This document shows, in pieces, positions 54,093 through 62,791 of a stretch of DNA of 64,000 bases; positions within the stretch are counted from its first letter, which is position 1; the number at the start of each line of letters is the position of its first letter. This DNA is from Pseudomonas helmanticensis (GTDB lineage: Bacteria > Pseudomonadota > Gammaproteobacteria > Pseudomonadales > Pseudomonadaceae): NCBI RefSeq assembly GCF_900182985.1, contig NZ_FXUY01000001.1, positions 4,158,501 through 4,222,500 on the forward strand, in the 5' to 3' direction. The notes below the pieces were generated by a model. The model saw only the letters and a list, made by a program, of their open reading frames with translations. It made no database searches and was not told the DNA's origin. Made by a program: the position numbers and the translations under genes.

Positions 54093-54560
54093 ATGAGCAC
54101 TCTGCAACCCGACACCCTGATCAAAAACCCGCACGGCTGCCACGTTGTATCGTCGGTGGAAGTGCCGACAGACGCGGCGCAAGTCTGGGCGGTGGTCGGC
54201 AACTTCGGCGGTTTCGATCGCTTTATTCCGGCGCTGTCGCACATCGAATTGATTGGCGAAGGCGTGTCTTCGCTGCGCAAGAAATGCTTCAAGGACGGCA
54301 ACGTCGTAGTCGAGCAACTGAACTCCCGCGATGAGCAGGCACGCAGCATGACCTGGACGACGATTTACAACACATTGGGGGTGGCGAATCTGTGGGCGGC
54401 GATGAATGTGGAAGCGTTGGGCGAAGGGAAATCCCGGGCGACGTGGACGATCATTGCCGAGCCGGCCTCGGGCGGCGAAGAAGCGCTGCCGGGGTTCAAG
54501 GAGTTTGTGCAGGGGTTTGCGGATGATGCGATGGGGAATGTATTGAAGCTGTTTGTTTAA
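54093..54560 (+). CDS. mgoD: MgoD/PvfD-like SRPBCC (polyketide cyclase-like) protein
   Basis: A 155-residue protein of the START/SRPBCC fold (EVPTDAAQVWAVVGNFGGFD, then a hydrophobic-cavity pattern and a long C-terminal helix GFADDAMGNVLKLF). AAGGAG precedes the ATG. It is the fourth gene in the usual mgoB-C-A-D order, 22 bases after the NRPS gene. A small-molecule binding or cyclisation role in signal maturation is assumed from the family. The cluster ends with a REPIN 33 bases later. Confidence 0.88.
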   Translation: MSTLQPDTLIKNPHGCHVVSSVEVPTDAAQVWAVVGNFGGFDRFIPALSHIELIGEGVSSLRKKCFKDGNVVVEQLNSRDEQARSMTWTTIYNTLGVANLWAAMNVEALGEGKSRATWTIIAEPASGGEEALPGFKEFVQGFADDAMGNVLKLFV

Positions 54561-54592
54561 GGCTTCGGCTTTGCGGTGATTGTCAGACCGCT

Positions 54593-54657
54593 TTCGCGAG
54601 CAGGCTCGCTCCCACAGGGAAATACATTCCAAATGTGGGAGCGAGCCTGCTCGCGAA
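54593..54657. repeat. REPIN (TTCGCGAGCAGGCTCGC family)
   Basis: Inverted arms TTCGCGAGCAGGCTCGCTCC... (54593-54616) and their complement (54634-54657), the same arms as at 12625-12692. It sits between two convergent genes, the common place for these elements. Confidence 0.9.
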
Positions 54658-54671
54658 GAACGATAACGCGG

Positions 54672-56552
54672 TCAGATCTTGAAGCTGTCGACCAGTTGCT
54701 TCAGGCGGTTGGCCTGCTGTGACAACGCATCACAATCCTTCAACGTTTCATTGAGGTTGGCCACGCTCTGCTGGTTCAGCAGGTTGATCTGGTTAACGTC
54801 GACGTTGAGGGTTTCCACCACGGCGGTCTGCTCTTCAGTGGCCGCTGCCACCGACTGGTTCATGCCGTCGATTTCGCCGATGCGCTGAGTCACGCTGACC
54901 AGACGCAAACCGGCCTGATTGGCTACTTCCACGCTCTGCTCGCTGGAGGCCTGACTGGCGTTCATGGTGGTCACCGCTTCGCGCGAACCGATCTGCAGCG
55001 AGGTGATCATCTTGTGGATCTCTTCCGCCGACTCCTGAGTGCGATGGGCAAGGTTACGCACCTCGTCCGCCACCACCGCAAACCCACGCCCGGCTTCACC
55101 AGCACGCGCCGCTTCGATCGCGGCGTTGAGCGCGAGCAGGTTGGTTTGCTGCGAGATACCTTTGATCACATCGAGGATGTGACCGATGTTGTCGGTGCTC
55201 GCGTTCAGGGTTTCGATCTGGGTGCACGACAGGCTGATCTTTTGCGACAGCTCGGTCATTGCCTGGATGGTTTGCTCAACCACCTGACGACCGTCATCAG
55301 CCTGCTCGCTCGCGCCGCTGGCATGCTGCGAAGCATCGGCAGCATTGCGCGCAATTTCCTGAGTGGCAGCGCCCAGTTCGTTGATCGCTGCCGCGACGCT
55401 GTTGGTGCGCGCGCTTTGCTCGTCAGAGCCGACGATCGAGGCGTTGGACGAAGCCATCACCCGCTGCGACAAGTCATGCACATGACGGGTCGCCGAGGAC
55501 ACTTCGGAAATCGAGGCGTGAATCCGCTCTACGAATTGGTTGAATGCGCTGCCCAGTTCGCCGAATTCGTCTTTGCTCTCGACCACCAGGCGACGGGTCA
55601 GATCGCCTTCGCCCTGTGCGATGTCCTGCATTGCGCGGCCCATGGTGGTCAGCGGACGCATCAAGACGTTGATCAACAGGCTCAGCAGCAGCGCGATGGC
55701 CGCCACGGCGACAAACATCGCGATCAACGCCGACGTACGGAATTGGCTGAGTGCAGCGTAGGCTTTGTCTCTGTCGATCGACAGACCGATGTACCACTGC
55801 GCATTCGGCAGGTCGCTGACCGGAGTAAACGAGAGGATTCGTTCCTGGCCGTTGAGCACCACGTTCTGGTTGCCCTTCTCGATGCGCACGCTGGAGTTCG
55901 GGTAGATGTCTTTCAGGTTCTTCATCACCTGATCCTTGTCCGGGCTGACGATCACTTGACCGTCGCCGCTGACCAGGAACGCGTGGCCGAGGCCACCGAA
56001 GTCCACCGAGTTGATGATCTTCACCAGGGTTTCCAGGCTCAGGTCACCACCGACGACGCCGAGCAGCTCGCCGTTCTTTTTCACCGGCATGGCGATGGTC
56101 ACCACCAAACCGCCGACAGCTGCCATGTATGGCGGCGTCAGCATGGTTTTGTCGGCGGCCACCGCTTGCTTGTACCAAGGGCGCTGACGTGGGTCGTAAC
56201 CGTCCGGCATCTTCGCGTCAGGACGCTGGGTGAACACGCCGTTGGCCTGGCCAACGTAGGTGAACTGGAAGTTCGAGGTGAACGCCGGCTGGTCGACCAG
56301 ACCCGGGAAGTCCGCGTCCTTGCCCTGGTGAGCGACGTTCTGCGCGAGGTTTTCCAACACCAGAATCCGTCCGCTCATCCAGTTCTGCACGCTGCTGGCG
56401 GTCAGATCGCCGGCCTGCTGTACGGAGGACTGAAGGTTCTGGCGAATGGTGTTTCGCTGCAGATAGTCGTTGTAGAGGGTGAACAGCGCGAACGCCAGGA
56501 CCACGACGCCCGAGGCGGCCAACAGAATTTTATGGCTGAACTTGAGATTCAT
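54672..56552 (-). CDS. Methyl-accepting chemotaxis protein with dCache amino-acid sensor
   Basis: A 626-residue chemoreceptor from the ATG at 56552 ([20 protein letters not shown]); an upstream start would add an unlikely Cys/His-rich 37 residues. It has a first membrane helix, a double-Cache periplasmic domain (about 35-275), a second helix (about 280-300), HAMP ([19 protein letters not shown]) and a signalling domain with the conserved hairpin tip ([20 protein letters not shown]). The ligand pocket has YDPRQRPWY (Y, R, W, Y), a later Y and D in GGDLSL, the amino-acid-binding signature of PctA/PctB-type receptors. It probably guides chemotaxis to amino acids. It is not in an operon. Confidence 0.9.
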   Translation of the reverse strand: MNLKFSHKILLAASGVVVLAFALFTLYNDYLQRNTIRQNLQSSVQQAGDLTASSVQNWMSGRILVLENLAQNVAHQGKDADFPGLVDQPAFTSNFQFTYVGQANGVFTQRPDAKMPDGYDPRQRPWYKQAVAADKTMLTPPYMAAVGGLVVTIAMPVKKNGELLGVVGGDLSLETLVKIINSVDFGGLGHAFLVSGDGQVIVSPDKDQVMKNLKDIYPNSSVRIEKGNQNVVLNGQERILSFTPVSDLPNAQWYIGLSIDRDKAYAALSQFRTSALIAMFVAVAAIALLLSLLINVLMRPLTTMGRAMQDIAQGEGDLTRRLVVESKDEFGELGSAFNQFVERIHASISEVSSATRHVHDLSQRVMASSNASIVGSDEQSARTNSVAAAINELGAATQEIARNAADASQHASGASEQADDGRQVVEQTIQAMTELSQKISLSCTQIETLNASTDNIGHILDVIKGISQQTNLLALNAAIEAARAGEAGRGFAVVADEVRNLAHRTQESAEEIHKMITSLQIGSREAVTTMNASQASSEQSVEVANQAGLRLVSVTQRIGEIDGMNQSVAAATEEQTAVVETLNVDVNQINLLNQQSVANLNETLKDCDALSQQANRLKQLVDSFKI

Positions 56553-56864
56553 TTCATGGGACTTCTTATGCCAAAAGTGGGGATGCGTTCCGGTTGCAAC
56601 ATTCCATGTACAGCGCAGGCAGCGTTCTTCTGGCCGCTCTACTTTGGTGCACGCATGTCTCACCAGTCTGTCGGCACGTGTCGGAGAAATCTTAGGGTCG
56701 AACGGGAAATGGATGGAATTAGTGCCGGATTCCCGCCGAACGGCGTGCCAGAGCGGCTGCGACAGAAATTTTCAGGGTTGATGTTCGAGCGGCAGTTGCA
56801 AATTATCCAACCCTTGCTGACAATGCGACTAATTATCATTTGTGACGTCCGGGCTGTCGCGTTC
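56553..56864. other. Divergent promoter region between the chemoreceptor and sigma-factor genes
   Basis: A 312-base gap with no convincing gene. It would hold the promoters of both divergent genes; only the Fur-box-like site at its right end stands out. Confidence 0.5.
56825..56843. promoter_or_regulatory. Fur-box-like site before the FecI-type sigma factor
   Basis: GCGACTAATTATCATTTGT matches 11 of 19 positions of the Fur consensus, including the intact ATCATT block. It lies 22 bases before the sigma-factor ATG, where Fur control of iron-starvation sigma factors is expected. Confidence 0.45.
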
Positions 56865-57365
56865 ATGTCCTCACCTGAGTTTGCCGTACAGGCGCTTTAC
56901 AGTAGTCACCATGGCTGGCTCAACGCTTGGCTGCGCGCACGGCTGGGCAACGCCGCAGATGCAGCGGATCTGGCGCAGGACACTTTCGTCCGCCTGCTGC
57001 AACGTACCGAACGCCTCGAACTCAAAGCACCTCGCGCCTTTCTGCGCACCATTGCTCGCGGGCTGGTGATCGACCACTGGCGTCGTGAGGAAATCGAACG
57101 CGCCTACCTCGAAGCCATCGCCCACTTGCCTGAAGCCGAAACCCCGAGTGCCGAAGCCCGAGCGCTGGTGATCGAACTGCTGGAAAGCATCGCGCGCATG
57201 CTGGAAGGATTGAAGCCGAAAGTGCGTCAGGCATTTCTCTTGGCGCAGTGCGAAGGTTTGACTCACAAGCAGATTGCCGAAGAAATGGGCCTGTCGCTTC
57301 GCTCAGTGGAACGCTACGTCGCCGATGCGCTGTTTCATTGCTATGTATTGCGGTACGCAAGCTGA
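56865..57365 (+). CDS. FecI-type ECF sigma factor
   Basis: A 166-residue protein from the ATG at 56865 (MSSPEFAVQALYSSHHGWLN). Region 2 (ADLAQDTFVRLLQRTE, RAFLRTIARGLVIDHWRR) and region 4 with its helix-turn-helix (GLTHKQIAEEMGLSLRSVERYVADAL) are both present, as in iron-starvation sigma factors. It would transcribe the downstream receptor gene when the receptor and FecR report a bound ferric siderophore. Its TGA overlaps the next ATG (TGATG). Confidence 0.93.
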   Translation: MSSPEFAVQALYSSHHGWLNAWLRARLGNAADAADLAQDTFVRLLQRTERLELKAPRAFLRTIARGLVIDHWRREEIERAYLEAIAHLPEAETPSAEARALVIELLESIARMLEGLKPKVRQAFLLAQCEGLTHKQIAEEMGLSLRSVERYVADALFHCYVLRYAS

Positions 57366-58366
57366 TGCCGGTGGATAACCTGTCACTTGGCCGACGCGCC
57401 GAGCCCCAGCAGAAAGCGGTCAAGCAGGCCATTCACTGGTTGCTGCGCCTGCGCAACAACCACGGCAATTCGCGCCTCAACCGCCAGTGCGAGCAGTGGC
57501 GCGCCGAGCACCATGAGCACGAACTTGCGTGGCAACGAGTGCAATCGCTGCAAGCCGAGTTGAGCAACAACCTGCGCGCCGTACCGGGTGCGCACGTGGC
57601 GTTGAACACCCTGGAAAATAGCGCGCAAGGCCTGGGACGGCGACAGGCGCTGAAGCTGTTGTCGGGCGCGTTGTTGATGGGCTCTGCCGCGTGGCTGGCC
57701 AAGGACACCTCGGCGTGGCAGCAATGGAGCGCCGATTACGCCACGGCGACCGGTGAGCGGCGCGGCTTTCAGTTGCCCGATGGCACGCGGCTCGAACTCA
57801 ATACCGCCAGTGCCGTGGATCTCGATTACACGGCGCAACAACGACTGATCAAACTGAGCCGTGGCGAAATCATCGTCAGTTGTGGCGGCGCGGATCAAGG
57901 CGCACCGGTTGATCGACCGCTGCGTGTAGAGAACCGTCACGGCACTTATGAGCCGCTCGATGCGCGCTTCATCCTGCGTCAGGAGCACGATTGCACGCGG
58001 CTCAGCGTAACCAGCGGGCGCGTCGCCATTCACGCCGGTGGCACTTCGATTGAAGCGCGCGCCGGGCAAAGTTATCTGATCGACCGGCGTCAGGTGCGGC
58101 CAGCGCCGCAGTTGAATATGGATGCCGGCGCTTGGGTCGACGGCTTGATCGTCACGCGCAATATGCGCCTGGGCGATTTCCTCGCTGAAGTCGGGCGTTA
58201 TCGCCAAGGCTTTCTTACCTGCGCAGCGGAAGTCGCGGACTTGCGCCTGTCCGGCGTGTTCCGCCTGGAGAACACCGACAAACTGCTGGCGGTGCTGCCA
58301 CAGACCTTGCCAGTGCAATTGCGCTATCGCACGCGCTGGTGGGTGACGCTGGAGCGAGTGGCCTGA
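57365..58366 (+). CDS. FecR-type anti-sigma factor / sigma regulator
   Basis: A 333-residue protein, MPVDNLSLGRRAEPQQKAVK. The N-terminal cytoplasmic anti-sigma domain (FecR_N, DUF4880: AIHWLLRLRNNHGNSRLNRQ, then HELAWQRV) is followed by a single membrane helix (LKLLSGALLMGSAAWLA, about 100-115) and a periplasmic FecR domain (RRGFQLPDGTRLELNTASAV ..., LSVTSGRVAI). It receives the signal from the N-terminal domain of the TonB receptor and controls the sigma factor encoded just upstream, with which it is translationally coupled. Confidence 0.93.
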   Translation: MPVDNLSLGRRAEPQQKAVKQAIHWLLRLRNNHGNSRLNRQCEQWRAEHHEHELAWQRVQSLQAELSNNLRAVPGAHVALNTLENSAQGLGRRQALKLLSGALLMGSAAWLAKDTSAWQQWSADYATATGERRGFQLPDGTRLELNTASAVDLDYTAQQRLIKLSRGEIIVSCGGADQGAPVDRPLRVENRHGTYEPLDARFILRQEHDCTRLSVTSGRVAIHAGGTSIEARAGQSYLIDRRQVRPAPQLNMDAGAWVDGLIVTRNMRLGDFLAEVGRYRQGFLTCAAEVADLRLSGVFRLENTDKLLAVLPQTLPVQLRYRTRWWVTLERVA

Positions 58367-58454
58367 AATTATTTTGGCGGGTTTTTGCAGCAAGTCCGGC
58401 TTAGTCAGTAAGCACTTCAACCCAAGCGTTTGCGACTTCCTACGGAAACCTACA

Positions 58455-60959
58455 ATGACTGTCCGCGCCACCAGTAAAAACCCTCTGAATTTCACGGCCG
58501 AATCGAGCCTGTTGCGCCACGCCGTTCGGGCGGCGCTGTTTTCTACCGCCCTGGGTGTGGCGGTGTTGCCTAGCGTGAGTCTGGCGGCCGGCACGGCCAA
58601 CAGTGAAGTCGGCCAGCGCTTCAGCATTGCTGCCGGGCCGTTGGGCGAAGCGTTGAATCAGTTCGCGCGTCAGGCCGGCATCACCCTGTCGATGACGCCA
58701 CAGCAGACTCAAGGACACCAATCGCCGGGTGTGCAGGGCGAGTATTCAACCGATCAGGCGCTGAGCCATTTGCTCGGCGGTTCGGGTCTGGAAGCTGTCA
58801 GCCAGGATGGCAGCAGCTACATCCTGCGCCCGATCGCGGAGACCGAAGCGCTGGCTTTACCGACCACCGATATCAAAGGCTTCGCCCTCGGCAACGCGCT
58901 GGGCAGCATGGACGGCTACAACGCGACACACAGCCAGATCGCCACCAAAACCAGTACCGCATTGCTGGAAACGTCGCAAAGCGTGTCCGTGGTCACTCGC
59001 GAGCAAATGGACGACCAGGGCTCGCAAACCGTCTCGCAGGCGATGCGCTACACCCCCGGCGTGCTGACCAATCCCTACGGCGCCACTCACCGCTACGACT
59101 ACGTGGCGATGCGCGGTTTCAACGACGGCTCGGTGGATAACATCTACCTCGATGGCCTCAAGTCGATGGGCGACAGCGGCACTTACAGCACCATGCAGGT
59201 CGATCCGTATTTCCTTGAGCGCGTGGATATTCTCAAGGGTCCATCCTCGGTGCTGTACGGCCGCAGTTCGCCGGGCGGGTTGGTGGCACTGACCAGCAAA
59301 AAGCCGTTGTACGAGGCTTACCATCAGGTCCAGGCCACGGTTGGCACGCAGGGGCAGCGCGGGGTCGGTTTCGACTTCAGCGGCCCGGTCGATGACGAAA
59401 AGCGCATCGCCTATCGTCTGATCGGTTTAACGGATCAGTCCGACACCCAATTCGACCACAATAAAGAAAAGCGCTACGCCCTGGCGCCGACCGTCAGCAT
59501 CGATTTCAATGAAGATACTTCGCTGACCCTGCAGGCTTATCTGCAACATGATCCGGATGGCGGCTACCACGGTGGCGTGCCGGCGGATGGCACGATTCAT
59601 CAGCGTAATGGCAATCGCATTTCGCCGCATTTCTTCGAGGGCGAGCCGGGCATCGATGGTTATTCGCGTGATCAGCAATCCTTCGGTTATCAGTTCGAAC
59701 ATCGCTTCAACGATGTCTTCACTGCGCGGCAGAACTTCCGTTACCTCGACTCCAAAGTGAACATGGATCAGGTCTACGCCTATGGCTGGACCACACCGAC
59801 CAGCAACGAGCTGAACCGCTATTACACCGGTGGTGACGAGCGACTGCATGCGTTCATCGTCGACAACATGCTTCAGGCTGAATTTTTCACCGGCGCTACC
59901 AAGCACACAGTGCTCATGGGCGCGGACTATCAGCGCCGCAAGACCGTGGTCGACTGGACCAGCGGCGGCCTCGCGCCGATCAACGCGTTCAATCCGGTGT
60001 ATGGCAACTCGGCGATCGATATGTACGGCGATACCAGCTATCTGCGTCGTCTGGAGCAGACCGGTGTGTATCTGCAAGACCTGATCGAAATGGATAAATG
60101 GCGCTTCTCGCTGGGCCTGCGCCAGGACTGGGTCGAGACCTCCGACGAAAACCGCATCGCCGAAGCGGGGCGCCCGGAAGGCACCAAGATCAATGACCGT
60201 CGCACCAAACTCACTGGCCGCGCCGGTGCGCTGTATCTGTTCGATAACGGTCTGGCGCCGTACATCAGCTACTCCGAGTCGTTTAACCCGAACTCCTATG
60301 CGGACAGCGCCGGTAATCCACTGGCACCTACCGATGGCACGCAGTGGGAAGTCGGCCTGAAGTATCAACCGCCGGGTACTGACAACCTGTTCACCGCGTC
60401 GCTGTTCCGTATCGATCAGGAGAACCTGGCAACCAAACTGCCACAGGAAAACTTCTATCGCGCGGTAGGTGCAGTCCGCTCTCAAGGCCTGGAACTTGAA
60501 GCGCACATGCAGCTGACCGACAACCTGAAAGTGCTCGGCAGCTATACCTTCACCGATATCGAGTACTCGAAGTCGATGGTCAGTACGCTGAGCACGCCAA
60601 CCGACGTCATCGAAAACAAGGGCAACTCTCCAACCCAGGCTCCGCGCCATATGGCATCGCTGTGGGCTGACTACAAATTCGACAGCGCAGCACTCGATGG
60701 TCTGCGCCTGGGCGGCGGTGTGCGCTATGTCGGCTACAGCTGGGCGGATGCGGAAAATACTTTGAAGGTGCCGTCCTACACATTGTTCGACGCTTCGATT
60801 GGCTATGACTTGGGCAAGGTGGGCTTGAAGGGTGTCGACGTACGCTTGAATGCGAACAACCTGACCAACGAGTCCTACGTGGCCTCCTGCGCCAGCCTGA
60901 ACTTCTGCTACATGGGCGAAGAGCGCAACGTCGCGGCGACGGTCAGTTACCAGTTCTAA
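58455..60959 (+). CDS. TonB-dependent siderophore receptor with signalling domain
   Basis: An 834-residue outer-membrane receptor from the ATG at 58455. After a signal peptide (ending about VSLAAG) comes a secretin/TonB short N-terminal (STN) signalling domain (RFSIAAGPLGEALNQFARQ, about 55-130), which talks to FecR. Then follow the plug (SVSVVTREQMDDQGSQTVSQ, VDILKGPSSVLYGRSSPGG) and a 22-strand barrel ending in the aromatic residue of NVAATVSYQF, as barrels do. The plug and barrel resemble hydroxamate receptors of the FoxA/FiuA/FpvB kind, so a ferrioxamine- or ferrichrome-type xenosiderophore is likely, but the ligand is not certain. It lies downstream of the sigma/anti-sigma pair and ends at a strong terminator. 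Confidence 0.93.
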   Translation: MTVRATSKNPLNFTAESSLLRHAVRAALFSTALGVAVLPSVSLAAGTANSEVGQRFSIAAGPLGEALNQFARQAGITLSMTPQQTQGHQSPGVQGEYSTDQALSHLLGGSGLEAVSQDGSSYILRPIAETEALALPTTDIKGFALGNALGSMDGYNATHSQIATKTSTALLETSQSVSVVTREQMDDQGSQTVSQAMRYTPGVLTNPYGATHRYDYVAMRGFNDGSVDNIYLDGLKSMGDSGTYSTMQVDPYFLERVDILKGPSSVLYGRSSPGGLVALTSKKPLYEAYHQVQATVGTQGQRGVGFDFSGPVDDEKRIAYRLIGLTDQSDTQFDHNKEKRYALAPTVSIDFNEDTSLTLQAYLQHDPDGGYHGGVPADGTIHQRNGNRISPHFFEGEPGIDGYSRDQQSFGYQFEHRFNDVFTARQNFRYLDSKVNMDQVYAYGWTTPTSNELNRYYTGGDERLHAFIVDNMLQAEFFTGATKHTVLMGADYQRRKTVVDWTSGGLAPINAFNPVYGNSAIDMYGDTSYLRRLEQTGVYLQDLIEMDKWRFSLGLRQDWVETSDENRIAEAGRPEGTKINDRRTKLTGRAGALYLFDNGLAPYISYSESFNPNSYADSAGNPLAPTDGTQWEVGLKYQPPGTDNLFTASLFRIDQENLATKLPQENFYRAVGAVRSQGLELEAHMQLTDNLKVLGSYTFTDIEYSKSMVSTLSTPTDVIENKGNSPTQAPRHMASLWADYKFDSAALDGLRLGGGVRYVGYSWADAENTLKVPSYTLFDASIGYDLGKVGLKGVDVRLNANNLTNESYVASCASLNFCYMGEERNVAATVSYQF

Positions 60960-60981
60960 GTTTTTGTCCTGTGCATAAAAA

Positions 60982-61010
60982 AGCCAGCCCCTGAATCTCA
61001 GGGGCTGGCT
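60982..61010 (+). terminator. Intrinsic terminator after the receptor gene
   Basis: AGCCAGCCCCTGA-ATC-TCAGGGGCTGGCT forms a perfect 13-base-pair stem preceded by six As and followed by TTTGT. It separates the receptor gene from the PepSY gene only 26 bases later, so the latter depends on read-through or its own promoter. Confidence 0.8.
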
Positions 61011-61035
61011 TTGTCGTATCTGAAGGGAAATTTTC

Positions 61036-62217
61036 ATGCGCGCATTTCTGGTTTTGCTGCATCGCTATATAGGTTTGGCCACGGCGGTATTTTTACTCCT
61101 GGCCGGAGTCACCGGGAGCATTCTGGCGTTTAACCATGAGCTTGATGAATGGTTGAATCCGCAGTTTTATTCGGCCTCTGCACAGGGGACGCAACTGCCA
61201 CCGGGCGAGCTGGTTGATACGCTGCAAGCTGCGCATCCGAAGCTGCAGGTCTGGTACATGGAGTATCCGCATGAGGTGGGGCATACCGCATTGCTGGCGG
61301 CTGTCGCGCGCAATGATCCGGCGACCGGCAAGCCGTTCGATGAGCGTAATCAGGTGTTCTATCTGGATCCGGTGAGTGCCGAAGAGAAAGGTCGACGGTA
61401 CTGGGGCGAGTGTTGTTTTCAACGGGAGAATTTTGTCCCGTTCATTCTCGAGTTCCACTACAACCTGACATTGCCGGGGAATTGGGGACTGTGGCTGATG
61501 GGCCTGGTTGCCATCGCTTGGGTGATCGATTGTTTTGTCGCGTTATGGCTGACGCTGCCGCGTAGAAAGCCATTCTGGAAGAAATGGTCGACAGCGTGGA
61601 AGGTCAAGGGCGGCCATGTCTATCGAATTAACTTCGACCTGCATCGTGCGGGGGGATTGTGGTTGTGGCTATTGTTGCTGCCGATCGCAGTCAGCAGTGT
61701 GGCGATGAATTTGCCGAGTCAGGTATTCAAGCCTGTAGTGTCGTTGCTTTCACCGATTGAGCCGAGCGTCTATGAGGCGCGGGGACGAATGCCTCCTGCG
61801 GAGTTGGGCGTGACGCAATTGAGTTATCAACAGGCATACGAGAGGGCGTTACAGGAGGGAAAACGATTAGGACTGACGGCGGCAATCGGGGAGTTGTATT
61901 ACAGCTTTGAGTACAACTTCTACGGCGCAGGGTTTGGACAACACGACACAGAAGCGCATGGCAAATCCTGGTTGTTCTTTCATGGCACGGACGGACGATT
62001 ATTGGGACAGGAGATCGCAGGGCAAGGCACGCTGGGAGAGCGGTTCTATCGGTTGCAGTTACCGATACACGGTGGACGAATCATTGGCGTTACCGGACAA
62101 GTGATGATCGCGGTATTAGGTATTTTGATTGCGGGGCTGTCTGGGACTGGCGTCTACATCTGGTGGCGCAAATGGCAGGCTCGACGTATCAGCAAGGCAC
62201 GCAAAGCAGTTTGCTGA
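61036..62217 (+). CDS. PepSY-associated membrane protein (putative ferric-siderophore reductase)
   Basis: A 393-residue protein starting MRAFLVLLHRYIGLATAVFL, the usual opening of PepSY_TM proteins, with four membrane segments (about 8-32, 150-175, 208-230, 355-380). Histidines in the helices (LHRYIG, FNHEL, FHYNLTLPG, DLHRAGG) could bind haem. Proteins of this family sit beside siderophore receptors, and some act as inner-membrane reductases that free iron from siderophores. GAAGGGAAAT precedes the ATG. Codon use is a little more AT-rich near its end than in its neighbours. Confidence 0.88.
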   Translation: MRAFLVLLHRYIGLATAVFLLLAGVTGSILAFNHELDEWLNPQFYSASAQGTQLPPGELVDTLQAAHPKLQVWYMEYPHEVGHTALLAAVARNDPATGKPFDERNQVFYLDPVSAEEKGRRYWGECCFQRENFVPFILEFHYNLTLPGNWGLWLMGLVAIAWVIDCFVALWLTLPRRKPFWKKWSTAWKVKGGHVYRINFDLHRAGGLWLWLLLLPIAVSSVAMNLPSQVFKPVVSLLSPIEPSVYEARGRMPPAELGVTQLSYQQAYERALQEGKRLGLTAAIGELYYSFEYNFYGAGFGQHDTEAHGKSWLFFHGTDGRLLGQEIAGQGTLGERFYRLQLPIHGGRIIGVTGQVMIAVLGILIAGLSGTGVYIWWRKWQARRISKARKAVC

Positions 62218-62243
62218 TTGGTTTTTGCAGGCACTGAAATGAC

Positions 62244-62273
62244 AAAACCCCTGTCTGCGTTAGCAGACAGGGG
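62244..62273 (-). terminator. Terminator after the distal 5S gene
   Basis: CCCCTGTCTGC and GCAGACAGGGG form an 11-base-pair stem with four Ts after it on the minus strand (62247-62244). It ends the rRNA operon. Confidence 0.8.
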
Positions 62274-62285
62274 TCTCGGAATTTA

Positions 62286-62404
62286 ATCTTGACGATGACC
62301 TACTCTCACATGGGGAAACCCCACACTACCATCGGCGATGCATCGTTTCACTACTGAGTTCGGGATGGGATCAGGTGGTTCCAACGCTCTATGGTCGTCA
62401 AGAA
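62286..62404 (-). rRNA. rrf: 5S ribosomal RNA (distal copy)
   Basis: The minus strand reads CTTGACGACCATAGAGCGTT ... GAGTAGGTCATCGTCAAG (core 62288-62402), matching Pseudomonas 5S rRNA with its closing stem CTTGACGA/TCGTCAAG. It is the last gene of the operon and differs from the proximal copy in one base (T at 62353, where the other has C, read on the RNA strand). End positions are set by eye. Confidence 0.93.
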
Positions 62405-62466
62405 ATTCTGTATCTGACTCGTCAACACGGTAACAAGCCAGCAAAAACGGTTACTTCTACTAAAAC

Positions 62467-62496
62467 AAAACCCCAACTGCTTTCGCAATTGGGGTT
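62467..62496 (-). terminator. Terminator between the two 5S genes
   Basis: AACCCCAATTGC-GAAA-GCAGTTGGGGTT on the minus strand (one G-U pair, GNRA-type loop), followed by TTGTTTTA. It ends transcription after the proximal 5S, before the distal copy. Confidence 0.75.
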
Positions 62497-62506
62497 TCGG
62501 AATTTA

Positions 62507-62625
62507 ATCTTGACGATGACCTACTCTCACATGGGGAAACCCCACACTACCATCGGCGATGCATCGTTTCACTGCTGAGTTCGGGATGGGATCAGGTGGT
62601 TCCAACGCTCTATGGTCGTCAAGAA
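62507..62625 (-). rRNA. rrf: 5S ribosomal RNA (proximal copy)
   Basis: Same sequence as the distal copy apart from one base (core 62509-62623), lying about 170 bases after the 23S 3' end, the normal place for 5S. End positions are set by eye. Confidence 0.93.
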
Positions 62626-62791
62626 ATTCGGGTACCGAATCGTGGCCAGATGGCCTCGCTTCAGCAAATTGGGTATGTGATAGCTTTCGGTGTTTGTGAA
62701 CATCGAACTTTCGGTTCGTTTCGTCTTCACACACCGCAATCTGGTCTCTTTCGCTTTTCAGCTCGGAGCATGCAAATTGCTTGGGTGTTAT

